From Craspedostauros australis (Eukaryota; Bacillariophyta; Bacillariophyceae; Mastogloiales; Achnanthaceae), in NCBI GenBank assembly GCA_026770025.1, contig JAMXDE010000039.1, positions 496,001 through 560,000 of the forward strand: a DNA stretch of 64,000 bases, given 5' to 3'. This document shows, one piece after another, positions 9,984 through 23,142 of the stretch. The position numbers and the translations under genes are program-made. The notes beneath the pieces were generated by a model. It was not told the DNA's origin. It did no database searches and saw nothing but the letters and a program-made list of their open reading frames with translations. Position 1 is the first letter of the stretch, and the number at the start of each line of letters is the position of its first letter.

Positions 9984-12900
9984 ATGGATGCCGACAACAC
10001 AAGTGGCGATGCAGCATCACAAGGCGCTGCAAAGGAAGACGCCGCAAAATCCAACGAAGGAGTAGTGGATGACGATGATGCCATGGTTGCTGCACAGCTG
10101 GAAGATGACAAGAACTCTGCGATGAACAGTTCGGACCAACACGATGATGATAGCGATTACGACGATGACGATGACAACGGCGGCGACGACGATGAAGATG
10201 AAGATGAGAATGGTTTGTCCCAATACGAAAAGTGAGTGAGGCAACAGCATCGACCACATCAGCAGCAGCGGAGGGTAGACGAGAATTGATGGCAGTGGCC
10301 GCTGCCGCGAATGCAAGTGATACATCCTGCGCTCCGCGGCGGTTTTATTTGATGAACGTCGCACACTCCGTGTTGCTTTCATGCGCGGAGGTTTGGCTGC
10401 TATGTCTATGCAGAACATGCGGCACCATCCTTGCCATTGCCAAAGCTCACCCATCTTCATTTGCGACGTGCATCCACTGCTTGCGTTCGCATACTACTCT
10501 ATGCTGCCGTACTTTCCTCTCTGCGCGCTAACTTCTTTTTCTCCTTCATTCCAACTTACGAGGACCCCTCCAGACTCCGCCTCGAACGAATCAAGCGCAA
10601 CCAGCAGTACCTATCACAGCTGGGACTGGACGATTCCAAGCCAAAGGCAACGCCGTCGAAGAAACGGAAGCGGACGGACAATCCGCAACAGTCCTCCACG
10701 CCACAGGCCAGGGACCGATCCAGTCTGTCAAGACGCACCAAGCGAGATATCAAGTACACGCAGGAGAAGGGTCTAAGCAAAGAGGAGAATGAGAGGCTGC
10801 AGCAAGAAAAGGAGGAACGCAAGAGACGAAGGGAAGCAAACAGAGAACTGAAACGACAAAAGCTGCTGCAACCCCGACCAAAGAAGGAGAAGCCACTTGC
10901 GGCGCGGTTCCTCCGGATGGATCATCTGGTGTACAGCGAATTCCGCCGCATGAAGACCTTTCGTAGACAACATCTACAGACGATCGACCGTGAACTGCGC
11001 GCGGCCAAGCGCGAAGTGAGGCACTGGCAGAAGGAACTCGCACAGCATGAGAGAACTGAGAAACGGCGCTCGGAAACGGAACGCACCACGCGTCTCAGAG
11101 ACGAGGAGATGCGGCAGCTGGGTGGCCGCACGAAACTGGATCTTCTGAAAGAGATAGACAGCCGCATGGTTGAATTGCAGAATCTGATCGCACAGCACGA
11201 AGGCAATTTGCTGGTGCGCAAGACGAGGGCAGAGGCGGAAGAGAAGCAAGAACTGAGCAGGCGCAAAGTCCAGATCATGGATGCGATTGACCGCTTCCCA
11301 AAGATGATCAAGGTGAGTGCTCTACCATTCATCGTAATCTTTGTGGATGCGTAATCACGTGAATGGCCCCATGCGCACAATTATTTTGTTGGGACCAGTT
11401 AAGGGTGCATGTCGAGCTGGCCATCCACCTGGCTCTACCCTTTTCCATGTTTGTTCCATGCGGACAAAAGTGTGCTTCCGTCACGTGCGTCTCACATTTT
11501 TTGGTTCCGTCACTCATGCGAACCACAAACCCATCAAATGTTTGTCTTCCTCTCAATGATGACAAATAGGAGGCCACCGGGTCGTTGAACTCACTTTTGG
11601 TAGAAAGATGCCCCAAGAATCCAACTCAACCCCATTCCAGCAGACGTGCATCAACAAGTACCACTGCAGTGGACGATACAGAAGCTGATGACGCTGAAGA
11701 CGAATCCGAGGAAACCGTACCAGATACAGTCGCATCCTCCAAGACGCGAGCAACCAGGCGGGCATTGAAGACGGGCATTGAGGATGCAGGCGATTCGGCC
11801 CTCAACGACGACGCCAATGAGAGCTGGAAGAGCCTTGCCGCTGAACTCCAGGGTCACAACCTCGTCTCGGCATCAGATGTTGCCCGAGCCAAGCAGGCCA
11901 AGAAAGCCACTGCCCAACTTGATCACGGCGCAAAGGCCAACATTCCATCCAAGCGCGTGCTGAGCGGGCGGAACGTGGGAGGTTGGGTATCAAGCGAGTT
12001 CTCGGAACAAGTCGACCGGTCTTGGCTTGAGAAAGTCAACGGCGATCACTGTGCTCACATGGCATCATTCGTGCCGCAGATCGGTGACGTGGTCTTGTAA
12101 GTACAGCCCATATCAACGCTCTGCTCATCTAGTTGCATGCATACTTACATGCATACTTGCATGTGCGCGTGCTTGCCAAATGAAGACGCGCATTCTCTTG
12201 GATTCAATGTGTTCGGCACCTGTTGTGACTGCGGGCATGCGTCAAGATTGCACTTTGGATCACAAACACTCACACACTTGTTACTGCCGTATTCCGCCCC
12301 ATCTGTGGAGCTTTACTTCACCATCCTCCTCCACCACGCACAACCATGTCGCAACCATCACTCTCGCTAGATACTATCCTTCCGCACACAAAGCAATCTA
12401 TGACAGGTACCCTGACATCCTTGCGAGAGAGACCGGCAACCACCTGCGGACTCCATTGTGGATCAAAGCAAGGCGGGAGGCTGCAAGAATACGCAAAGGA
12501 AAGAAGGCGGCGACATCGGGAGCATCGAAACAAACTGACGGTGCCAAAGAGGAACTCAAACAGCCAGAGAATCAGCAGCAGCCACACCAGCAGCCACACC
12601 AGCAGGAGCTCTCACAACCTCAGCCGACGCCATCCTCCGATCCCGCCGACGCTGGGAAAGAAGAGAGTCGTTGGTGGAACGAGGAGTGGTTGCAAGGAGC
12701 AGAATCGGGCATGTGGGACTTCCCCATCATTTGTCGGGTTGATCGAGCGCACGCCGAATTCCCTCCCGATCCCAAAGTCAAAAAGATCAAGAAGAAAGTG
12801 GACGACGCTTCCGACAGTGCAACATCTCCATCGAACGCCAAAAGGTCGAAACCAGATAAGCCAGCGGCGAGACTTGCAGTTGCTTTGAGGCCTCTGACTC

Positions 12901-15900
12901 CCCTCTTGCCGGTCCTGTCAGAAACCTATGACAAGGAACACGCGCTGAGCGTTCCGCCGAACTTTGCGCTCGTTATCGAACCTCACCATCATGTCAAGCC
13001 ATGCCTCGTTCCGCTCACGTGGGCATACTGTCGCACGCACTCTCTTCGAAGTGAGGATGAGGTTTTGATGCCATCCACTGGGACCAAGCCAGTCCGCGGG
13101 AGGATTGAGAGCTTCCGGGATCTCAGCCCGCATTACTGCAAGTCGAGTCTGGAAGACAAGCAAAGTCTGCTGGAGAGCTTCGTCCGCGCATGTGAAGTGG
13201 ATTCCAAGGTCTCGTGGGATGCTGTCGACGCTCTGCTGTCGCGAGAACAGACCGACAAACGGACACGCCTGCGACTTCCAACCCAGGAGGCACATGCCAT
13301 CATCCAATTCATGTCAAAGTTGTTGCAACAGCAAAAGGAGGCGGAGGAAGAAGAAAGTGATGGTGGAGGTGACAGCGGCGGCGACAACGACAAAGGGGAA
13401 GGGGTAGAGCACAAAGGAAAATCGCAGCAGGCAGATGAGAGCGGCGTTCCCACGGAGAAGAAGGAAACGTCGCCGGCAGCGACAAGCGTGCGATTCATTG
13501 ATCTGCTGCAATCCACCTTACCCCTCTGGAATGGGGTGAACGTCTCCCGCAAAGACAAACACCAAAATGCTTTCCAGTGCTCACCATGGAGTCTTGCGAT
13601 GACGTCGAGGCAGCCCGTCTCCAGAGGCGAGGGATCCACTTATACCTCAGCAAAGATCTGGATGCCGTCTCGCATGGGGGCTGATATCCGCATGGAGATC
13701 GAGGTCAGTATCGAAGCCTTCATCAAGAGAAACAAGGATGCATCCATCTTCGTCAGGTTGGTGACGGAAGACCTCGCGCCTGGCTATCTGAACGCCGTAC
13801 CTGTGCCAATCTCTCTCGATCGAATCCTCAAGCGATTGTCCACCAAAAGGAAGAACAAGAACAACACGTGCTACTACCGTTCAGTCGAGGCCATCGTCGC
13901 TGACATCCAAGCCATCCTGGATAACTGCGTTCTGTACAACAATCCTGACTCAGAGGTCGTCAGTATCGCGCTGAACATCGTGGCAAGACTCAAGGTCATG
14001 GTCGCAGATGTTGTGGAGAACTATGTGAGGGGACGCCAGGCATGGGCCAAGCAACAGCAACAATGGCAACGGCTGCTTGCCACCACGACGGCACCTACGG
14101 CGGCTGACGCTTCAAGCAACAATCCTGGCGGCGGAAGCGAAACAGCCGGTTCTTTGCAGTCCCTTGTTGGACTTCCCAGCGTGAACAAGCGCCACGCGCG
14201 GATGAGAGAGGGCACGAATACGCCGTTTCACGGCGAGCTGGTCCAATACCGAGCCTTCGCGGAATGGTCGAACAGAGCCTCAGACCGAACCACGAAGACA
14301 TATGATGAAGGCCCAAACGAAGATGTCGATACTCCTTCGGATGAGACATGGTTCTGGCTCCCGCAAGTCGGCGACAACGTCTTGTACTCGAGACATAATC
14401 ACGCGAAGTTCATCAAGCATCATTTTGATGCCTTCTCCGATGCACAGTGTGAAATCCCATCGCTCCCTCCGCAGTCGCAAGAAAACCGCAACGATGACAC
14501 TGGTGATGCCGGTGCGAATTCCACTGCCCAATGGATAAAGGCAAGAGTGCTATGGGTGCAACTTTGCTTTCCTTCCCCGGAAGCAAAGCGTGAGAAATAT
14601 TCCTTCGATATGGTCCTGCCAGTGTTCCACGTTGGACTTCTGTTCCAAATTGCATCCGAATCGGCGTCGTCAGCATCGTCATTGCCATCAACACAGTCAT
14701 CATCACCATCCTCGTTGGTGGGAAGCGTGACGTGGAGACCGTGTGGCACCCACAATGCATCAGATCCTGATGCGGTTTGCAGCAAGTGCACACTGTGCAT
14801 CAAGACTTCATTCCTCAAGCCAAGCTGGACCGATGCCGCCGAACATCAGCAGCAGAAGCAGCAACAGCAGCAGCACGACGGTCACAGGGTTGGGAACGCC
14901 GCTGCAATTCCGAGATTGCCTGATGAGAGTGTCACCTCTCTTGGCGAGTGCATGGATCTCATCAAACAGCGCGTTTTGAACGATATTCCTGTCGACCAGA
15001 TCGACACACAGGCGTGCATAGAGACCATGCAAGGAATTTCCCGAAGCCCATCGAAGCAGGCAAGCACGTTGCAGGACGTGCCGAGCTTCGAGTTTCTGTT
15101 GACGGGGCAGGAGAAGAAGGGCTGCACATCCGTTGGAGCAGATAGCGGGAAGTCATCGCGACGGTCAAAGTACAGAAAGAAGCCTGCGGTCCCAAGTGTT
15201 GACCCCAGGCTGTTGGAAACACACTTTGTGCCGCCGTGGATAGATGGAAGCAATGCGGCGCATCAAGGCTCAGAAGGCAAGGCTTCGCACGAACCAGGCA
15301 CGTTCCTCCCCAACCCCACAATGTGCATTGAAGCCATCCTGTTGCGGCTCAGAAATGGACATTACCGGCACATCCAGAGCGTTCAAAATGATGTTATGGA
15401 GGCATATGTCACCACCGTCCATTACATCGCGCTGAAACAACAGCACCAAAAGCATCCCAACTTGTCGATGCGGCGTATTGCAAAGTTCTTGTCTTCCAAG
15501 AAAGGTAACATCAATGTGTGGATAGCACACGCGACGACGGTTGCCAAAAGGGCCATCATGGCCAAGAAAGGCTCAAAGAGCAAATCCAACAAGGGTCCTC
15601 CAACGGCTTCGGTGGCATGTGCCGACGCGCAACACACGCAGGTCCAGAGTGCGGAGAACAAATCACACGGTGCAGCTGCATATGCCACCGTGACGGCTAG
15701 TCTGGGCACGCCGAAATTGTCAGCTGAAGAACAGGTTTTGGCACAGCAGATCATGGTTATTCGAAGGGTGTACGCAACGGTAAGTAATTGGAACTCGCAG
15801 CGACATCTCGTGCAACAAAATGAACCGAAATGGAATCGACGAGGCTCAACAGCCGACGCCTTGCTCACCTGTTTCTCACTCCATGTTCCACCATACTCTG

Positions 15901-18575
15901 CTGTGCGATCATATTTTCATCTCACCCGCTCCACCCTATTGCATCTCTTTCAATGAATGGCTGGCTCCCACCGTGTCAACGAATGCCAACATTAGGTCCT
16001 CGCATGTACGATGAATCAAGAACGTGTTATATACATCTTTGGCCTCAAAGAGCTCGGAGCCATCCAGCGTAAGGTGGCTGACATTGTGAAGCTCACGCCG
16101 ACACAAAATGATCATCTGGAAAAGATCAAGTGGGTGGTTGCAGTCGCAGGTCGTGACCCGAAAAGAAATCGAAACAGATCGAGTGGAAGTATCAAGCTAC
16201 AAATCACATGCGGTGGCGAGCAAGTGCTGGGCGATGACATTGTCATCACCGTCCCGGTCAATCCAACGCATGGTTTCCAAACTCAGGCCAACCCTGCGGC
16301 TTACATGGACGCTCCCCCTTCCTGCGTGCCTTTCATCAGCAACCATGCTCCGTGGAATACCAACCCCTCCGTTGTTGTGATCCCGGCAATGTCCCCTGGC
16401 ACCATGCCTTGTCCAGCGATGACCGCGCCCGTTGCAACGAGGCAAGTCACAGTTCCTCAGAGCCACATCGTTATTGGCAGCATGGATATGATGAAGAATG
16501 ACAGGTTGACGCAAAGTTTGTACTGTCGCGATGTCAAACTTTTACCGTGCCTTCGCTGCGAAGCGCGATGGCGTCCGCTGTACGAGTGCAGAGTGCAAAA
16601 GGGACATTCCAATTTCAATTTGGACTATGTGGATTGCTTTGGTAGCGGCGGAGGGATCGATGGTCTCATTGGGCCTCTGAGGCCCGCGACGGCCGCGATA
16701 GAAGCACAGCAGGCGGCAAGCACACCCGAAGAGACGATCGCGCCGCCATCAACGCAAGGAAGTGAAGTGGTCTCTGCCTTGCCATCAGGTGCAGGTGTAG
16801 GTGCGCCGCAACCATCTTCAGCCGATGCTCCATCAGCAGGAATCGTACCGAAGGCAAAGGACGCTGCACCCAAGGCCGACCCGGCAGTACAACTGGAAAT
16901 AGCCCAGGATGCGCTGAAGCTTGCGCAAGAACTCTTTGAGGTGATGGGAAAGGCATTGTCAGATCCACTACGGTTGAGCTGGCGTTTCATCAAAGAAACA
17001 TTCCCCGTCGACGATTCAGATGGTCACTACGTGTATTGCATCATCTGTGGATTGAGCGGTGACGTCTTGTGTTGCGATGGATGTGCAAATGTGGTCCATA
17101 CGGTACGTTCGCCATTGTATGGCTTTGGGTGTGCGCGTACGCGTGCGTGGATGAGGTTGCGTTCCTTGCAAAATGCGATTTAGTATCTCACACGTTCATT
17201 TCCCTAACTCCATGACCGCACCATGTACGAGTGTTCCGCTCGCGTCCAACACTGCCCATGCTCGTGCCCGTGTCCGCGTGCACACTTCTGTCCACAGCAT
17301 TGCATTGGCTTGCCGAAAGTCCCAGAAGAAGACTGGTATTGTCAGATTTGCAGACCGTACGATGGACCGCCCAGCTCAGAGGAACGGACCAGCGGCGAAA
17401 ACGCAGCAGCAAGCGCCGCTGCGCCCTCTGCGGGTGTCGGTGGTGATGACGCTGATGCCCGTGCTCGTGCCCGTGCTTATGGTGGAGAGATTGGAACGAA
17501 CAAAGGTACAGACATGGACGTGGAAGCAGGAACACCAGATGCAGGAGCACGAGCAGGGGTGCCCCCAGAAATGCAGGAGGCAGAAGCAAAGGACGGAGCG
17601 GATGGTGCGCCGCCACCAGCAGCGGCATCGTCGCAGGCATCAGAGAGTACCCACCTGACACCTCGTGTCAAGATCCCAAGCTTTCAAGAAATCGGTCACG
17701 AGGGAATCAAATTGTATCCGGTGGAGGACGAAGCCAACGGATGGATGGCCGATTTGGACAAACTGAGTCGCATGATCACAGATTTGCAAATGGCACGTGG
17801 TCTCGAGAAACGATTCCTCATCATGAAGAAGCAGGAGGCGCAAGCGGCGAAAGCGCAGGCCGAAGAAGCGAAGTTGCGTAAGAAAGCTTCCGCGAAGCGT
17901 GACGACAACGACGATGGCGACAGCGATAGCGATGCGGGCGAGGGAGATGATGTACCACACGAACACGACAATTCCGAAACGAACGAAGAAGAGAAGCTAT
18001 ATTCGGAAACGGAGAATGAGAATACTGTGGGACCGCTGTTCAAGGTCGGCCATACGTTTCGGAAGGAATACATGAAGCTGGGCACGAAGGCTGTCCGCGT
18101 CTTGGCGCAGCCGACTCCAGATTCCATGTACTACTCCGTTCAGCTGGAAGATGGCGATGAGGAGGACATGTTGGAATTCGAAATCAAACGGTTGACGAAA
18201 CGCTTGGACAAGGAGAAGAAAGCAACCAGCCAACCAAATGCCCAAAAGCAGCGATCCACGGCGAACCCTTCTACTCATACGCCTTCACGCTCTCCTCTCC
18301 AACGAAGCGGACCAAAACGAAGGGGCAGACCTCCAAAATCGGAGACCGCAGCCCAAATGCCAGAAAAGAAGCGCCCCCGACACGATCGCGATGCACCACA
18401 GAGGAAGAACGGACCTTCATCGGCCGTCATCGACTTTGAAATTGTGGGGGAGGAGCCACTGTGCGAAACAAAACAGCCAACCAAGAAAGGGAAGGAGGCG
18501 AAGGAGGCGCCGCTCATGACACCACCAAGGTCAGGACGGCAACGCAAACGCCCCTCTTTTTACACGATTATGTGA
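9984..18575 (+). CDS. Multidomain chromatin reader: bromodomain, PHD finger, Tudor-like modules, AT-hook
   Basis: Six exons: 9984-10231, 10574-11312, 11570-12096, 12371-15779, 15996-17102, 17298-18575. All five introns are GT-AG (195-342 nt), the exons join in frame, and the total is about 2435 residues. An acidic N-terminus (residues about 28-75) leads into QYEKLRLERIKRNQQYL and a long charged coiled coil (exon 2). IGDVVLYYPSAHKAIYDRYP, rebuilt across the third intron, matches the module before the bromodomains of PHIP/BRWD proteins; a second copy, PQVGDNVLYSRHNHAKF, is in exon 4. The bromodomain (about 950-1065) has YLNAVPVPISLDRIL and the acetyl-lysine Asn in NCVLYNNPDSEV. A C4HC3 PHD finger (about 1988-2035) is split by the fifth intron exactly between VVHT and HCIGLP. 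A further Tudor-like stretch precedes the AT-hook KRRGRPPK (about 2350). It probably binds acetylated and methylated histones. The WD40 repeats of true BRWD proteins are absent from this model. Confidence 0.88.
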
Positions 18576-19160
18576 GCCTGCCATCACGACGAATCGGGCA
18601 GTGCTCGCGGAGTCACCACTCGTGGTGTGGGCCACGAATTTAGAATGGAATGGAAACATGTTAGGCTCGAGGATTGCCATTGGTAGATAGCTGGTAACAA
18701 GAGTATGGTAGAGAAGATCAATGTTGTGCAACAGGAGTAGAATAGTAGTACTCTACATGCGACTCGCACCCCTGCGTCGTCGTGGTATTGTCCCACAGCG
18801 TTGGATCCTATGAAGTCTTCCCAAGGATAGTCGTACACTGACAAATTGGATCGCATTGACTAACTCGAATGTTGCAACGATCTCCACAAGATCACAAAAC
18901 AAAGCAAAAGGAACGGTTTTTTCGCGGCAATGTCGATGACCACAAAACGACGTTCTGACCGTCATGTGGTGGTCATTACTGAGCAAAAACATCATCGCGC
19001 CGAAACCAAGAGACACACACCCACCACAGAGAGCAAAAGCGACTGAGCATCCGTCCCAACAGCAACACATCTTCCCCATCATCCGCACCAAACAGATATA
19101 ATAATACCTTGCTCTACTCTGCTTGCACCACAACCACACTCAACAACCGAATCGTCAATC
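18576..19160. other. Intergenic with probable RAMP4 promoter
   Basis: 585 bp between two plus-strand genes. A TATA-like agatataataat lies at about 19094-19105, roughly 60 bp before the RAMP4 ATG. No coding signal. Confidence 0.5.
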
Positions 19161-19621
19161 ATGGTAAGCGCAGATGAGATGCGCCCGTGTGCCCTTCATG
19201 CTTGCGAAGTGCGGTTGCGAGGCGACCAGTGCGGTCATGCTGCGGATACGGTGGATGGTTGGCGTTGATGCGGCCTTGCACGTGGATGGTGTTGGACTTG
19301 CTGCTTGCCTTGGCTGCACGGCCATTCACTTTCACTTTCGGCATTTATGCACTCACTCATTCATTCGATTGCCAACGATTGCGCTGCGCCAATGGATACC
19401 GCATGAGACAGCCGCTCCCAAGAAACATCCGCAACCGCAACAAGAAGTTCGATGAGAACATCACGAAGCGCGGCAATGTCCCGGTTGGCAGAGCCGCCGA
19501 TCACGAGGAAGAGTCACCAATTTCCAAGACCTTAATCATCTTCTTCCTCGTCGTCGTCGTCGGATCCAGTCTCGTCCAAGTGCTCAACCTTTTCCGCACG
19601 GCAGTTCCATCGCTTCAGTAA
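19161..19621 (+). CDS. SERP1: RAMP4/SERP1, Sec61-associated stress ER membrane protein
   Basis: Two coding exons: 19161-19163 (only the ATG) and 19412-19621, joined across a 248-nt gtaagc...cag intron, giving 70 residues. The spliced start MPLPRNIRNRNKKFDENITK aligns without gaps with the cytosolic N-terminus of animal RAMP4, including the NIT(K/Q)RGNV core. The rest is a short linker and a single C-terminal membrane helix (KTLIIFFLVVVVGSSLVQVL, about residues 40-59): a tail-anchored ER protein. In animals RAMP4 sits at the Sec61 translocon and stabilises nascent membrane proteins during ER stress. An open frame through the intron (from 19187) is not the gene, because only the spliced form has the family length and N-terminus. 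Confidence 0.9.
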
Positions 19622-20846
19622 GGGAAGTCGACGATTGACCTGCGTGTGGTACAACACCAGCAGATCGATGGACGTTTGTTCATCATGATGTGTGGTCGAG
19701 TATGGTGGGATGGGTGCGGCACGAACGGGCTACGAGCGTGTCCAGAGCACCAAATACCCTCCAGAGCACTGTTCTGCATTTCATCCTGACGCCCGTGCTG
19801 TGCGAACAACGTACCACAGCATGCCCCCTGTTGAAGAATGAGCGGGATTTCCATGTTGGAAACGACAGCGGCGTCAGAGCATCAGCAGCAATGGTCAAGG
19901 ATCTGGATGACCGTGGTTACCGTGGCGCGCACACAAGATCAACGGATGAATCGAGAGACGAACCTCGCAAGCAATCAAGCAGTTCATCGACCAATTTGCA
20001 GAATCGGAAGGAAACAGCAACAGCGCAAGTGTCAGAACGAAGGAGCGAGCAAGAGCATTGAAGATGCATGCGCGAACAAGACGAACGTACCGTACGTAGC
20101 ATACGTGAAGAGAAGCACGTGCACGTGCAAGGATGGGACAAGTGGCATTGATTGGATCGTCATCCAACAGTGAGAATCAAGCAACACTTTATGCGAACAT
20201 ATTAATGAATATTTTATGATGCACAACGACTGAAGGCATGCACTGACGGACTGTCTCACAGCTTCAATGGCATGGACCAAGGTGATACTCGTATGGTACA
20301 TGAAGGTATTATACGAACACATTCCCAGAAATGAGTAGGGCTGCGAAACATTGCTACTTGGCAGGCAAACCTCTTGTTGTCGAGAGAGAGAAAGTGGAGT
20401 CGAGCACCGTGCTCTGCCATGTTTAGCTGTGGTGACAATCGCTGTCGCGTTGCCTTTGTTTGTACTTGCGCTAATACGAATCTGCCCCGTGTCTCTCCGG
20501 GAAGCTGTCCCGCAGACTAGCTGCGAACGGCTCTCCCATCGTTGCCACGAGTGCTCTCTCGACCGCGAGTCGTACTATCATGTCCAGACGTTTGCATGCA
20601 ATTCATGACCAGCAACCGAACATTGCATTGTCATGGCACGCCATATGTACTCTCCAGAGTACTAATACCGTGGAACACCTGGGTGCTCAACATTGCGCTG
20701 TGCTACCCTCTATCTCGAACCACGACAGGATAGAAACGTGATGAAGACCAGAGTAGCAGGAATAGTTCTAGATAGTTCGGACGATGGCATTACTTGTGCG
20801 GCTATCAGTGCATACGCAGCATTCACCATTCTAATACGCACGGTGC
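19622..20846. other. Intergenic, convergent gene ends, 1.2 kb
   Basis: Between the RAMP4 stop (+) and the acetyl-CoA transporter stop (-). It has one tactcgta octamer (20286-20293) and an AT-rich patch near 20200. Open frames of up to about 120 codons here resemble no family that I recognise. Confidence 0.55.
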
Positions 20847-23142
20847 CTACTCATGCTTCTCGCTGGCTTTCCCACGCCATGTGCTGATGTCCACATCCGC
20901 CGATTCCAAATCGGAACGATCGCGGTTCGTCCTCGTCGATGATGCAAACGGTATTGATGATGATCCGCTCTGCTTCTTGTCAGCTGACTCCTTCGTCCTC
21001 CATTCGCTGTCGACGGCTTTCGCCAATCGTCGCACCTTGGGACCGAAGAATAATATCCATCCCACGCCAATCACACACAGAATGCCCTGAATTGCCATGT
21101 AGGGGTCGCGACCACCTTCGCAGATCTGTGCATGCTGCGTCATTGCAGCACTGTCTCCGACATCACCAGGATGATGGCACGTCGGCGTTAACGTCAGTTT
21201 CCCAATCAGCCACATGACCAACGGTGTGGGCCATGTTCCACCCAAGTTGGCTGCCGTATTCAGCAACGTCATATAGGACCCGCCGATTGCCGGATCCACA
21301 CGACTGGCAAAGAAGACCATCTGAGCGTTGAACTGAAGGCTGTTGCAGATGGCCTGCATGGCAGTGGATGCGACCAGGAAGATCCAGAATGCCGAGTGGC
21401 TAGCGCTGCCATTATACCGTCGGATCAGGGACAGCATGATCACATCCAACAGCGGTACCAGCGTGACACGCAGCTTGTACGATGTCATGAATTGACGCAA
21501 GGGGTGTCCATGCCAGACCTTTGCGGCGACGATGGGCACCAAAATCCCCAGCGGCAGAATCAGTGTCGGTGACAGCAGCGCAGTTGTCGATTTGGATAAC
21601 CCGTACTCGACCGCCTTCAAGAATTTGACATTGTCGCTGAGCGCGGTGGGGAGACGGTAAGTCAGCAGCACAAAGAACAGACTTTGCACAGTCGGTAGTT
21701 TGCAAACGGACCACAATCGGCGGTAAGTTTCCTTCAATCCAATTTCCGACGCATCCAGTTCTGCATCGTCATCATCCTCGTCGTAATTGCCATCGCCATC
21801 GTTCTTCTTCCTGCTGCTACTGCCTAGCTTGTCGTCCGTACCGCCGAAATCAAGCAATCGCGTGAGAGGTTGCTGTTTCTTGTTGCTGCCATTGATTCCT
21901 GTGAAGGCCGAACCTTCGTGTTTGAAGATGGCGACCATGGTCGTGGTGGCCAGCATGAAGAATCCCATGAATCGAATGAAGCCACCAAGACTGACGATGC
22001 CCGTTTCTGAATTGCTCGCGAGGCCCAGGAGCGGACGCCAGTACTTCTCGCTGCTCTCCACGTCATTCAGGGCGAGGAAACCGACAAAGCTCAAGAAGTA
22101 GCTGGGGATGCATTGATGAATGGAGGCAATGGACGAGACGAGCGGATGCGTGAAGAGTTGGAGAAATGGATAGGAGAGACACAAGAGGAAGGAGGGAATG
22201 GATATTGAGTGAAGAGAAGAGACGCTAGAGCGTGTGCACCGTGATGGGCAGTCTGCGAAAGCGGGTCAATTCTGGTGGGCCATTGTCGGTTGTACGGTCT
22301 CAACTGCCTTCAGACGCACGAATGCACAAAGCACAAGCGCATGGCGCAAATGAAACCATGGCCATTCCAGTCCACCCACACATCGACCACCACCACCACG
22401 ACCACCATCATCATCGCCACCGTTGCCGCCAGCGCCCGGTGCCAACCACGTACCCGATGTTCTGGCCAATCGAATTGCAAACAGGTCCCTTGCCCCGATT
22501 CTGTTTGGACAACATCGTCAGCGCCCAACCATCGACGGCGATATCTTGCGTCGCCATGAGGAAGTACAGGACGAAGAAGAAGATCGTGACGCCCTTGATG
22601 TTGAGGGTGGAGCCCGCGCCGCCCGATGCGATGCCGCCGAGCCCCAACTGATTCTCCACGAACTCGGCGCCGCCCACCATGATCATCCCGGCCATCATCT
22701 GGACGGGAATCAGCCACGTCTTGCGCCGTCCGAATCTGCGGATGAAGACGGAATCCACAATGGGCGCCCACAGGAGCTTGAGGGAGAACGGCCACGAGCA
22801 CAGCGAGAAGATGGCGTTGGCGTTGTACGATAACCGTGCGGCTTCGGCAGACGCCTCTGCCATGGCTTCCGCCATGTCCGTGATGCCCGTTGCGGAGTCC
22901 GCCACGGCGTGCGCCATCGCAGCTGTGGAGGCCAGTTTCTTCATCTTTTCTTGCAGCAGGAACGGGATGCTGGCGGACAGTCCCATGGGGATGCCCTGCA
23001 GCGTGTAGAGCACGATCAGTATGACGTAGTTGAGCACATCGTTGGGAGGCTCGTCTTCCATTTGGTCATTTTGCCGCCGCCATGGCAGGATATTTGTCCA
23101 TGACGGTGGCGGTGACGGCGGCGATGTTGATGGTGGTGCCAT
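20847..23142 (-). CDS. SLC33A1: Acetyl-CoA transporter of the SLC33A1/AT-1 family
   Basis: Exons 23142-22454 and 22101-20847; intron 22453-22102 (gtacgt...cag, 352 nt, phase 2). Splicing restores IGQNIG-YFLSFVGFLALND, which matches the AT-1 family, whereas the unspliced frame runs into Arg-rich nonsense. About 647 residues and 10-12 membrane helices. Family signatures are LYTLQGIPMGLSASIPFLLQ, SLKLLWAPIVDSV, RRKTWLIP and ATQDIAVDGWALTML. The family imports cytosolic acetyl-CoA into the ER/Golgi lumen for acetylation of glycans and proteins. Insertions relative to the human protein are an Ala-rich stretch in the first loop (about residues 70-100) and an acidic/basic loop before the SLKLTYRR-type helix. 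The C-terminal tail is hydrophilic. Confidence 0.92.

Noticed and set aside
19187-19621. Unspliced 144-codon frame at the RAMP4 locus
   Set aside because: Reading through the intron gives a random Cys/Arg-rich N-terminus. Splicing from the ATG at 19161 gives the exact family length and alignment.
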